DNA from: Herbaspirillum sp. DW155
GTDB taxonomy: Bacteria; Pseudomonadota; Gammaproteobacteria; Burkholderiales; Burkholderiaceae_D
Length of the DNA: 64,000 bases
Direction: 5' to 3'
Assembly: GCF_037076565.1 (NCBI RefSeq)
Contig: NZ_AP029028.1
Location: 1,116,001 to 1,180,000 of the forward strand
The notes under the pieces were generated by a model that saw only the letters and a list, made by a program, of their open reading frames with translations, was not told where the DNA came from and made no database searches. Position numbers and translations under genes: made by a program. Positions within the stretch are counted from its first letter, which is position 1. Every line of letters begins with the position of its first letter. Shown piece after piece: positions 55,686 to 63,358 of the stretch.

Positions 55686-56996
55686 TCAGGAAGTGGTCTC
55701 CTCTTTCTTTACTTCTCGCACCTCCGCATTGGTCGCGCTAGTGCAGCCTTGCCCTCCCAACATTCCGGGATCTGGCTTATTTGCCTTTCGTGCTTCTTTT
55801 ACGAGTTCTGCTGTCGCGGTAGCAGGATCAAATGGCTTGGTACACAGAAGCTTAATTCCTCCAAAACCATATCTTACGTAGGCCTCCACAAAAGTTAGCT
55901 CCGATGGCCTTTGTGGATCTAAAGATACGTCTTTTTCACTTGAAGTTTGTAGTGTGAAGCCGGCGGTCTTCAGAGCGGAGGAAAGAGAGGGTTCGCGAAC
56001 CTGAAATGTCCATAATTCGTTACTGTAAATTCCAGAAAAGCCTAAAACCTTGGATGATACCGGCGCAAAAAAGGCAGCCGCCATCAGAATCACATATGAC
56101 ATCCCGAAACCTGCAATCACAGCTCCCTTTGTCGCACTTTTTCTATCAGTTGTGATGGTGCGAAGATTCAAATACACGAATCCGGGCAGCAAACTAATAA
56201 TTATGATGCAAATGACAACGATGCCTAGAGATTCCCAGCGCTCAATATCAGGAATCTTCCTCGCGACTTCAAAGCCAATTAGCAAAGGAAAGCTGGTCGC
56301 TAACATCGGAAGCATGGCACCGGCCATCCACACCAAATTTGTCATATGCGGCCCAATCTTCTTCGGATCTTTTTTTAGTTCTTTGTGCTTGAGAAGGATG
56401 CGAATGAAAAAGACACTCATGGGAACTGATAGTGCGATCAACAAGGTGATGGCTAGCCCTTTGTCGTAAAACATAGAAACGAAGAACGCGACGATCCAAC
56501 CGAGCATTGACCATCGAAAGCTTGATGCGATTTCTTGTGAGATAACTTTTTTTGCGTCGTGGAGTGAAACGATTCCTATCAGAGCCAGGGATGGGATCGC
56601 AAATTGTAGAAGAATTGCAAAAGCAAGGAGTAGAGCAGCGAGGAACAGAAACGCTAATCCGGCTACTGTCATTGCTGAGTCTAAGAAAAGACCTTCCCAA
56701 TGAATGGAACGCAGATAGACCCATATGAGTAGCCCTGGCGGAAGAAGCGCTATGGGAGCTAATTTCCAAGCGACATCCAATGTGTCTTTTGCGATAGCGA
56801 GATATTCGCAATAGAGCGCTTTAAAGTTTGGAGCAGTCGGCTTTTCCTTTTCTTTGCTTGGAGAGCCTTCCAGATAAATCAATTCTGATTGAAGTTTTAA
56901 CTCCGGTGCCTTTGGATTTTTCGTTCTCTTTAGCCAACCATGAAGAGTTTGCAGAATGCCAGATTTACCTTTTGTATGAGCTTTTTTTGAAGACAT
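55686..56996 (-). CDS. multi-pass membrane protein of unknown function, LexA-type promoter
   Basis: The 436-residue product starts MSSKKAHTKGKSG at ATG 56996. A polar N-terminal part of about 65 residues is followed by some eight membrane helices in pairs (IALLPPGLLIWVYL, SMLGWIVAFFVSMFYDKG, WMAGAMLPMLATSFPLLIG, VVICIIIISLLPGFVYL) and a soluble C-terminus of about 110 residues with Cys (KLLCTKPFDPA). No family was recognised. Codon use is A/T-rich compared with the chromosome. A near-consensus LexA box lies 40-55 bases upstream. Confidence 0.7.
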   Translation of the reverse strand: MSSKKAHTKGKSGILQTLHGWLKRTKNPKAPELKLQSELIYLEGSPSKEKEKPTAPNFKALYCEYLAIAKDTLDVAWKLAPIALLPPGLLIWVYLRSIHWEGLFLDSAMTVAGLAFLFLAALLLAFAILLQFAIPSLALIGIVSLHDAKKVISQEIASSFRWSMLGWIVAFFVSMFYDKGLAITLLIALSVPMSVFFIRILLKHKELKKDPKKIGPHMTNLVWMAGAMLPMLATSFPLLIGFEVARKIPDIERWESLGIVVICIIIISLLPGFVYLNLRTITTDRKSATKGAVIAGFGMSYVILMAAAFFAPVSSKVLGFSGIYSNELWTFQVREPSLSSALKTAGFTLQTSSEKDVSLDPQRPSELTFVEAYVRYGFGGIKLLCTKPFDPATATAELVKEARKANKPDPGMLGGQGCTSATNAEVREVKKEETTS

Positions 56997-57035
56997 GTTT
57001 TCTCGCTTTTCTCCAGTAAACGATCGTACGGAATA

Positions 57036-57051
57036 CTGTATAAATATACAT
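57036..57051. promoter_or_regulatory. LexA-like SOS box
   Basis: CTGTATAAATATACAT matches the LexA palindrome CTGT-N8-ACAG at seven of eight fixed positions and has the usual TA-rich core; TACTGTA extends it on one side. It overlaps the likely -10 region of the minus-strand membrane protein gene. Confidence 0.65.
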
Positions 57052-57517
57052 ATAAAGTTTCCATAATAAAAGTTTCTTATGATATTTTTTTGTCCAAAGC
57101 AATATGCTTTGCGAGGAGATGGCTTCGACGCAAATATCCGCCGAAAGCGCGAGCTGAGCCTAGAAGCCTCTAAAAAAGGGGACACTGCGGGAAAGCATAA
57201 TTAAAGCGTTGGCTGCCCCGTCATCGAGCGATCATTAGAATGGGCAAGGAGGGGCTGAAGGTGAAAGGCCTCTGGCGGCCGGTTTGCAGATTAAAAATGA
57301 TGTTGTTGTCTAACTGGAAATTTCTCCCCTGGCAAACGCCATCTCGGCACCATTTTTTAGATGAAGGAAAAATAGTTCGAGATCTCGCTTATTCAGCTTT
57401 CGAAGTTTCTCCATGATGTCTTCATTAAGCCCGGAAAATACATTTTTAAATAGGGCATTTGGAATAGCCCCTTGAATCTCAGGACACGAAGACTCTCTTA
57501 AAATAGAGGATAGTCTT

Positions 57518-57919
57518 ATGACCAGTTTTACGACTAGGCAAACCGTGGAGCACATCGAGATTCTGACCGAGCCGGAGCGTCGCAGAAGACGCACGCCCCA
57601 AGAAAAAATAGCCATCGTCCAGGAGACCTTGGCTCCTGGAGCTTCCGTATCAGCCGTTGCCAGGCGACACGGGGTGAACGCGAACCAGGTGTTTGGTTGG
57701 CGCAAGCAGTACCAGGAAGGCAGTCTGACCGCCGTCAAGGCTGGCGAGACGGTAGTCCCGGCCTCGGAGCTGGCCGCGGCCATCAAGGAAATCAAAGAAC
57801 TGCAGCGGCTGTTGGGCAAGAAGACCATGGAGAACGAGATTCTGCGCGAGGCCGTCGAATGGGGCCGGTCAAAAAACCTGATTGCGCGCTCGCCCTTGCT
57901 GCCGGAGGACGACCAATGA
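57518..57919 (+). CDS. IS3-family transposase OrfA
   Basis: The 133-residue protein has the helix-turn-helix of IS3-type OrfA ([39 protein letters not shown]) and a leucine-zipper-like end ([20 protein letters not shown]). Its TGA overlaps the OrfB ATG as ATGA, so OrfB can be made by coupling or frameshift. Confidence 0.92.
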   Translation: MTSFTTRQTVEHIEILTEPERRRRRTPQEKIAIVQETLAPGASVSAVARRHGVNANQVFGWRKQYQEGSLTAVKAGETVVPASELAAAIKEIKELQRLLGKKTMENEILREAVEWGRSKNLIARSPLLPEDDQ

Positions 57920-58752
57920 AAGTGGTCTGTGACGTTCTCGGTGTGGCGCGCTCTGCAGTGGCAGTAAAACGAGCCCGGAGCCCGGAATGGCGAGATGGCC
58001 GTAGTGCTCGCAAAGTCGGCGACAGCGGCTTGCTCGAAGAGATTGAGCTGTATGTCGCGAGCTTGCCGAGCTATGGCTATCGCCGCATCTGGGCTTTGCT
58101 GCGACGTAGCCGGGAATCTCTGGGGCAAGCGTGCGTGAACCATAAGCGGGTCTATCGCGTCATGCGAGAGCACGCGTTGCTGCTGCGCCGACCTGGTGTG
58201 AGACGCGACAATCGACGCCACGATGGTCGCGTAGCGGTCAAGCAAAGTAATGCGCGCTGGTGTTCGGACGGCTTCGAATTCCGTTGTGATGACGGGGCTG
58301 CATTGAGAGTGACGTTTGCACTGGATTGTTGTGACCGTGAAGCCATCAGCTGGGCGGCCACTACCGGTGGGCATAGCGGGGATGTCGTGCGCGACGTGAT
58401 GCTGGCCGCCGTGGAGCAGAGGTTTGGAAGCACGCAGACTCCACAGGTGATTGAATGGCTCAGCGACAACGGCTCGGCCTACATCGACCATCGCACACGC
58501 AGCTTCGCTCGCGAGCTGGGATTGGAGCCCTTGACCACGCCCGTGCGCTCGCCACAGAGTAACGGCATGGCGGAGCGGTTCGTAAAAACGATGAAGCATG
58601 ATTACATCGCCTTCATGGACAAGCCCGATGTGCCTACGGCGCTCACGCATCTGGCCTCTGCCTTCGAGCAATACAATGAGCGCCATCCGCACAAGGCCCT
58701 GAAATACCGCTCGCCTCGCGAGTTCAGACGGGCTGCAGCATCAGTAACTTAA
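57916..58752 (+). CDS. IS3-family transposase OrfB (DDE integrase)
   Basis: The 278-residue protein has the rve integrase core with DDE residues in [18 protein letters not shown] and [12 protein letters not shown], and the end [14 protein letters not shown]. It looks intact, so the element may be active. It resembles the IS2 group of the IS3 family. Confidence 0.92.
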   Translation: MKVVCDVLGVARSAVAVKRARSPEWRDGRSARKVGDSGLLEEIELYVASLPSYGYRRIWALLRRSRESLGQACVNHKRVYRVMREHALLLRRPGVRRDNRRHDGRVAVKQSNARWCSDGFEFRCDDGAALRVTFALDCCDREAISWAATTGGHSGDVVRDVMLAAVEQRFGSTQTPQVIEWLSDNGSAYIDHRTRSFARELGLEPLTTPVRSPQSNGMAERFVKTMKHDYIAFMDKPDVPTALTHLASAFEQYNERHPHKALKYRSPREFRRAAASVT

Positions 58753-59135
58753 CGATGTCTGAGTGTCCTGAATTGCGGGGGCAACTACAGCATTGCTTGA
58801 GTCTGCAAAAATCCTATTACCGGTCATTACGATGAGCTCATCAGCTTTTCTGCGTTCCTTCCACACTGAGACCATCTCTTCCAAAAAGTCTTCAATCGGT
58901 GTGTGTGCGTCAAGCCCTTGATAAGCTCGAGTCCAAGGTTCTTGAAGAATGCCCTTATCCCATAGGCAGCCCCATTGCCAGCGATATAGATCTATTGTTC
59001 GTATTCCATTAATTGTGATTCCGTATTTCAGGCGCCTATAGGTAGGCCACTCATCCTCATAACCCAGCTGGAAGTAGGCGTCATCATGGTCGCGCAGATT
59101 CATGCTGCGGTCAGGCGCGCCAACAATCACACTAC

Positions 59136-59327
59136 CTAGGCCATCATTCGTAATTTCTGAGTGATCGGTAATAAGGACCACCAAGCCTCTGCGGCGCGAT
59201 CAAGCATCGGATGCAGACAAGCCACCAGACGGTTGAGGGCATCAGCATTTTCTTCAAGTTCCTGAGACATCTCGCATAAGAGATCTTCGACGACTAGCGT
59301 TCCGACGATGAAATGGGTGTTTTGCAT
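59136..59327 (-). CDS. small hypothetical protein upstream of the disrupted gene
   Basis: The 63-residue frame (MQNTHFIVGTLVVEDLLCEM, then SQELEENADALNRLVACLHP) is helical and acidic. Its last 49 bases overlap the first part of the disrupted gene in another frame. Either the two genes are coupled or a frameshift splits one longer gene; DRAAEAWW near the overlap is the likely crossing point. AGTATCAAC precedes the ATG, a weak ribosome site. Confidence 0.45.
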   Translation of the reverse strand: MQNTHFIVGTLVVEDLLCEMSQELEENADALNRLVACLHPMLDRAAEAWWSLLPITQKLRMMA

Positions 59328-59369
59328 GTTGATACTCCAAGTTCTGTTTCTCTGGGTTTACTCGCGTGC

Positions 59370-60395
59370 CTAACCGAGCCGGTCTAGGAGTGACTCTGGA
59401 CGTAAGTGTGTGTATCTAGCGAGCATTTGCAGAGTTTTGTGCCCCGAGATACTTGCCGCCTCTAATGGGTTGAGGCCTCTTTCGAAGAGACGAGATACGG
59501 CCTCATGGCGGAGGTCATGCCAGCGGAGATCCGAAATATTCAGTTTCTTCATGGCACGCTTCCAAACGCAGGTGACGGAATTCGCGGATGTGGCCAGAAC
59601 TTGGCCGGTAAGGGCGCAATCCGGGTGTGCTATCTGGTAGGCATCATGAAGGGCTCGTAGTACTGTGACTGCTCTCGTCGATAGGGGGAGGGTTGCCGGC
59701 ACGCCTTTGTTTCCGCTCTCGCGCTCAATCTTGGGAATGTGAATAAGGCGTTTTTCTAGGTTGACCCATTCCCACTGAAGCTTGAACAGTGTGCCCTGAC
59801 GTAGGCTTGTTTCTATTGCAAGCGTGAATGCCGCAGCGGCGAACGAGTTGGCGCTTGCCTGCAGGTGAGCCAAAATTTGTTCATATTCGCCTGGAAGCAG
59901 TCGTCGTTCTCTCGCTCTGCTACCTCCTGGCTTGCGGATATTCTTCAGCGGATTGGGGAGTCCCTCCAGTCCCCATTCTTTGCGCGCGATTTCGAATAAA
60001 TGGCTCACTAACTGGAGCTCTAGGCGAATCGTATTCTCGGCGCGTCCTAATGCTCTGCGCTGGTCTCGATATTGAGCAAAATCTGCTCCCCTAAGTCCGG
60101 CTAGTGTCTTGTAGGCCAAGTCAGTTTCAAGCCATCGATCAATGCGCCGCTCTTCCTGGTATGGATGGCGCTTATTCGGTACTACCTCTTTGCGATAGCG
60201 TTCTAGAGCCTGGCGAAGGGTGGTCTTCTCAGCTTCAGATTGATCGACGAAGGAGCCGGCATCCATGGCCGCCTCGATGCGCCGTGCTTCCTGTTGGGCT
60301 TTTTTGAGGGTGTCGAAGGTGTGATAGACAGGTTTGTGTCCGCGCCGTCGAATTTCGACGCGCCAGAACTCCCCGCGCTGCTGTATGTATGCCAT
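59370..60395 (-). CDS. tyrosine-family site-specific integrase
   Basis: The 341-residue recombinase has an arm-binding N-terminus (MAYIQQRGEFWRVEIRRRGH), a core-binding domain (about 55-150) and a catalytic domain with Arg199 (TSLRQGTL), Lys230, His293 and Arg296 (HDLRHEA), His319 (SGHKTLQ) and nucleophile Tyr328 (ARYTHLRP). It is the enzyme expected to insert and excise the island at tRNA-Lys. Confidence 0.95.
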   Translation of the reverse strand: MAYIQQRGEFWRVEIRRRGHKPVYHTFDTLKKAQQEARRIEAAMDAGSFVDQSEAEKTTLRQALERYRKEVVPNKRHPYQEERRIDRWLETDLAYKTLAGLRGADFAQYRDQRRALGRAENTIRLELQLVSHLFEIARKEWGLEGLPNPLKNIRKPGGSRARERRLLPGEYEQILAHLQASANSFAAAAFTLAIETSLRQGTLFKLQWEWVNLEKRLIHIPKIERESGNKGVPATLPLSTRAVTVLRALHDAYQIAHPDCALTGQVLATSANSVTCVWKRAMKKLNISDLRWHDLRHEAVSRLFERGLNPLEAASISGHKTLQMLARYTHLRPESLLDRLG

Positions 60396-60443
60396 TTCCA
60401 GTTCCCAAGTACGTTGATTGAACGCTTGGTCTGGATTTTCCGG

Positions 60444-60462
60444 TTCCGGCAGAATTCCGGCA
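60444..60462 (+). repeat. possible integrase arm site, right
   Basis: TTCCGGCAGAATTCCGGCA, a tandem of two TTCCGGCA units, is 18/19 identical to 55649-55667 and lies 94 bases inside the right repeat, between int and the tRNA. Confidence 0.5.
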
Positions 60463-60501
60463 AAGGCCAGTTTTTGAATAGGCAGCCCATAGCTATGGAC
60501 G

Positions 60502-60538
60502 AAAAAAAAGCACCACGATTTCTCGTAAGTGCTTGATT
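60502..60538 (-). terminator. island-supplied terminator of tRNA-Lys
   Basis: On the minus strand AAGCACTTACGA / TCGTGGTGCTT forms a hairpin followed by eight T residues, about 20 bases after the tRNA end. Confidence 0.75.
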
Positions 60539-60555
60539 TTCTTGCTGCAAATTCG

Positions 60556-60600
60556 TGGTAGGCCGTGCGGGACTCGAACCTGCGACCAACGGATTAAAAG
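60556..60600 (-). repeat. attachment repeat, right copy (inside tRNA-Lys)
   Basis: This 45-bp copy is the 3' half of the intact tRNA and is identical to 54650-54694. Confidence 0.93.
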
Positions 60601-60631
60601 TCCGCTGCTCTACCAACTGAGCTAACGACCC
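60556..60631 (-). tRNA. tRNA-Lys (UUU)
   Basis: The 76-base minus-strand gene folds as a full cloverleaf: acceptor GGGTCGT/ACGGCCT with two G-U pairs, D arm GCTC-AGTTGGTA-GAGC, anticodon TTT in GACTTTTAATC, T arm GGTTCGAGTCC and encoded CCA. The island insertion keeps the gene whole because its repeat replaces the 3' half. Confidence 0.96.
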
Positions 60632-60733
60632 GAAAGACCGCTATTATAGGCAAACTCTATCGGCGGTGTCAACACTCCGGCCTCACAAACCATCGGCCAT
60701 CGCATGTAACACCACAGCATCCGCCCGCTTCGC

Positions 60734-61489
60734 TTACTTGAGCGAGGCCATCCGTTCCTTGCCGGTCTGTGCGGCCGGGGTGTTCGGGTACTTGGCGATC
60801 AACTGTTCCAACGTTTTCTTGGCCGCTGCCTTGTCTTTCAGTTCAGCTTGCGAACTGGCGATGTTGAGCAGGGCGTCGGCCGCCTTGGGGTTGTCGGGAT
60901 AATTCTTCACTACCACCTGCTGCGCAGCGATGGCGCCCTTGTAGTCGCGCTGGGCGTACAGGGCATTGCCTTGCCAGTATTGCGCCGAGGCGGCATAGCC
61001 GGATTGCGGATAGCGCTTCAGGAAGTCGGCAAAGGCATTGGCCGCGCCCTTGTAGTCGCCACCCTTGAATTGCGACAGGGCCGCATCATAGGCCTGCTGT
61101 TCGGATACGCCCACAGCCACGGTCTGGCCATCCACTTGCACCTGTTGCGGCTCCAGCTTGCGCAGGCGCGCGTCCAGGTCGACGTAGAAATCCTTCTGAC
61201 GTTGCTGGGCGTTGGTAATCTCGTTGGTCAGCACCTCGATCTGGCCGCGCAGCGCCGCAATCTGGGATTGCAGGTTGTCGTTGCGGTCCGAGAGCGTCAG
61301 GACACTGTTCTTGTCAGCCTTGTTGGCGACGTCACGCTGCAGGGCTTCGATCTTGGAGCGGATGTCCAGGATGGCCTTGCGCGCCTCGTCATCATCAAAC
61401 AGGCCGGCTCGGGCGGTAAGCGGTAAGAAAGCCGTGGCGGCCAGCAAGGCCGCCACGGTTACCGATTTCAGTTTGAAAGCGGTATGCAT
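60734..61489 (-). CDS. cpoB: Tol-Pal system protein CpoB (YbgF)
   Basis: The 251-residue periplasmic protein has a signal peptide (LLAATAFLPLTARA), an N-terminal trimeric coiled coil (about 30-115; LQSQIAALRGQIEVL) and C-terminal TPR repeats (YDAALSQFKGGDYKGAANAF, YAQRDYKGAIAAQQ). CpoB links Tol-Pal with peptidoglycan synthesis during division. It starts five bases after pal and is the last gene of the operon before tRNA-Lys. Confidence 0.95.
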   Translation of the reverse strand: MHTAFKLKSVTVAALLAATAFLPLTARAGLFDDDEARKAILDIRSKIEALQRDVANKADKNSVLTLSDRNDNLQSQIAALRGQIEVLTNEITNAQQRQKDFYVDLDARLRKLEPQQVQVDGQTVAVGVSEQQAYDAALSQFKGGDYKGAANAFADFLKRYPQSGYAASAQYWQGNALYAQRDYKGAIAAQQVVVKNYPDNPKAADALLNIASSQAELKDKAAAKKTLEQLIAKYPNTPAAQTGKERMASLK

Positions 61490-61494
61490 GACAA

Positions 61495-62013
61495 TTATTG
61501 GTAAGCGATGTCAGCGCGACGGTTTTCAGCGTAGGCCGCTTCATCCTGGCCCAGTGCCTTCGGCTTTTCCTTGCCGAAGGAAACCGCTTCCACTTGTGCG
61601 TCGGACACGCCCAGCAGGACCAGGGCCTTGCGGACGGCTTCAGCACGCTTCTGGCCCAGAGCCAGGTTGTATTCGGCGCCGCCGCGATCATCGGTGTTGC
61701 CCTGGATGATCACCTTGCGGTCCTTGTGGGCCACCAGGTACTTGGCGTGGTTTTCGATGACGGTACGGTATTCCGGCTTGACGGTGTAGCTGTCGTAGTC
61801 GAAGTACACGCTACGCTTGGCCAGCACGCCTTGCGGGTCGTTCAGCGGATCGACCGAACCGGCGTTGACGGTGCCCACGGTGCGGGTGTCAGCGCCGTTG
61901 CTGGCGCCGGTCTGCACGGGGGCGTTGGCCTTGTCGTCCAGCTTGGTGGACGAGCAGGCAGCCAGCAGAACTGCGCTGGAAACGATGAGGGCGAAGGTAC
62001 TGATAGTGCGCAT
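61495..62013 (-). CDS. pal: peptidoglycan-associated lipoprotein Pal
   Basis: The 172-residue lipoprotein has a lipobox (LLAAC-SST) and a C-terminal OmpA-like peptidoglycan-binding domain (SVYFDYDSYTVK, IIQGNTDDRGGAEYN, GQKRAEAVRKALVLLGV). It anchors the outer membrane to peptidoglycan and is recruited to the septum by TolB and TolA. GGAGAAATCC precedes the ATG. Confidence 0.97.
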   Translation of the reverse strand: MRTISTFALIVSSAVLLAACSSTKLDDKANAPVQTGASNGADTRTVGTVNAGSVDPLNDPQGVLAKRSVYFDYDSYTVKPEYRTVIENHAKYLVAHKDRKVIIQGNTDDRGGAEYNLALGQKRAEAVRKALVLLGVSDAQVEAVSFGKEKPKALGQDEAAYAENRRADIAYQ

Positions 62014-62056
62014 TTTGGATTTCTCCTTGTCGTGATGAAAGCAATATTGGATTTCT

Positions 62057-63355
62057 TTATTTCATGAACGGACCCCAGGTCGGTTCCCTGATATCACCGG
62101 CCTGCGTCGTCAGACGCTGTTTGATTCGACCGTCGGTGGAAACGACGGCCAGGGATCCGCGACGACCAGATTCCGTCGCGTACATGATGTATTTGCCGTT
62201 GGGCGCAAAGCTGGGCGACTGGTCGCGGCTGCCGTCGGAGAGGCGAATCTCCTGGCCATTGGTCAGGTCCAGTGCATACAGCTGGAACAGGCCGTCGCGA
62301 CGCGAGATGAAGGCCAGCGTCTTGCCGTCAGGCGAAATGCGGGGGCTGATGTTGTAGCTGCCATTGAAGGTGACGCGCTGGGGTGAGCCGCCATCCAGGC
62401 CCACCTTGTACACCTGCGGGCCGCCGCTGCGGTCGCTGGTGAAGTAGATGCTGCCGCCATCGGGCGAAAACTGCGGCTCGGTATCGATGCCGGCACTGTT
62501 GGTCAGGCGGCGCAGGCCCGAACCATCTGCATTGATGACGTAGACCTGGGTCAGGCCATCGCGCGTCAGCGCCACGGCCAGGCGCGAGCCGTCCGGCGAC
62601 CAGGCCGGGGCCGAGTTGCTGCCCTTGAAGTTGGCCACGATGGAGCGCTGGCGCGTGACCAGGTTCTGGATGTAGACCACCGGCTTCTTCATCTCGAAGG
62701 AGACGTAGGCGACCTTGGTGCCATCAGGCGACCAGGCCGGGGAGATGATGGGCTCGTTGGAGCGCAGCGCCACCTGCGTGCCTTCACCATCGGCATCGGC
62801 CACTTCCAGGCGGTATTCATTGCCGGACTTGGTGACATAGGAAATACGGGTGGAGAAGATGCCGGGGATGCCGGTCAACTTCTGGTAGATGTCGTCGGCG
62901 ATCTTGTGCGCGGTCAGGCGCAGCAGTTGCGGCTGGGCACCGATGGACAGGGCCGAGAGCTGGCTAGACTGCACCGTATCGAAGAGGCGATAACGCACAT
63001 CGAAGCGGCCGTCGGCCAGGCGCGTGACGCTGCCCACGGCCAGTGCATTCGCACCGCGCTTCTGCCAGTCGGCATAGTTGATGGGCGAGGAATCCGACAG
63101 CGCATCGCCATTGTCGATCAGCTTGAAGACGCCGCTTCTGGCCAGGTCGGCCTTGACCACCGAGGTGATCTGCTGCGGCGCGGATTCTTCGCCGGGGAAG
63201 GCGGTGATGGCCACCGGAATCTGCGAGGCACCCACGCCGGTGATCTCGAAGCGCAGCTGCGCCTGCGAGGCCGGAGCGAAGGACAGGCCGGCCACCGCCA
63301 CGGTGGCAGCGGCGATGCGCGTCAGACTCAGGGTCAGGTAACGGGTTTTAATCAT
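62057..63355 (-). CDS. tolB: Tol-Pal translocation protein TolB
   Basis: The 432-residue periplasmic protein has a signal peptide, an N-terminal domain (about 30-160) and a six-bladed beta-propeller of WD40-like repeats (ISPAWSPDGTKVAYVSFE, SAPAWSPDGSRLAVAL, EPQFSPDGGSIYFTSD, ISPRISPDGKTLAFIS). It shuttles between Pal and TolA. It starts three bases after the tolA stop. Confidence 0.97.
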   Translation of the reverse strand: MIKTRYLTLSLTRIAAATVAVAGLSFAPASQAQLRFEITGVGASQIPVAITAFPGEESAPQQITSVVKADLARSGVFKLIDNGDALSDSSPINYADWQKRGANALAVGSVTRLADGRFDVRYRLFDTVQSSQLSALSIGAQPQLLRLTAHKIADDIYQKLTGIPGIFSTRISYVTKSGNEYRLEVADADGEGTQVALRSNEPIISPAWSPDGTKVAYVSFEMKKPVVYIQNLVTRQRSIVANFKGSNSAPAWSPDGSRLAVALTRDGLTQVYVINADGSGLRRLTNSAGIDTEPQFSPDGGSIYFTSDRSGGPQVYKVGLDGGSPQRVTFNGSYNISPRISPDGKTLAFISRRDGLFQLYALDLTNGQEIRLSDGSRDQSPSFAPNGKYIMYATESGRRGSLAVVSTDGRIKQRLTTQAGDIREPTWGPFMK

Positions 63356-63358
63356 CGT

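Larger units (their letters stand above)
57478..58770 (+). mobile_element. IS3-family insertion sequence, about 1.29 kb
   Basis: The ends carry the imperfect inverted repeat CAGGACAC-N2-AGAC. AAT is repeated on both sides (57475-57477 and 58771-58773), and removing the element with one AAT restores a reading frame. It encodes OrfA and OrfB on the plus strand. Confidence 0.88.
57310..59184 (-). pseudogene. island gene split by the IS3-family element
   Basis: The minus-strand frame from 59184 to 58771 (138 codons; DHDDAYFQLGYEDEWPTYRR) stops inside the right end of the IS. The frame beyond the IS (57474-57310) continues in phase. Joining them across one copy of the 3-base target gives [19 protein letters not shown] and a 192-residue protein ending AEMAFARGEISS. 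No known domain was recognised; the start may lie elsewhere because the first codon is TTG and the frame overlaps the small gene upstream. Confidence 0.7.
54650..60600. mobile_element. 5.9-kb integrative island in tRNA-Lys
   Basis: Two 45-bp direct repeats bound the island. A tyrosine integrase is encoded next to the intact tRNA. Contents in order are an IS5-family element, a membrane protein gene with a LexA-like box, a gene split by an IS3-family element, a small frame and int. Base composition is visibly lower in G and C than the flanks outside the two IS. The island gives the tRNA a new terminator on the right. Confidence 0.9.

Noticed and set aside
57310-58692. A 460-residue minus-strand frame through the IS3-type element
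   Set aside because: Most of it is antisense to OrfA/OrfB. Only its last 54 codons, outside the IS, belong to a real (disrupted) gene.
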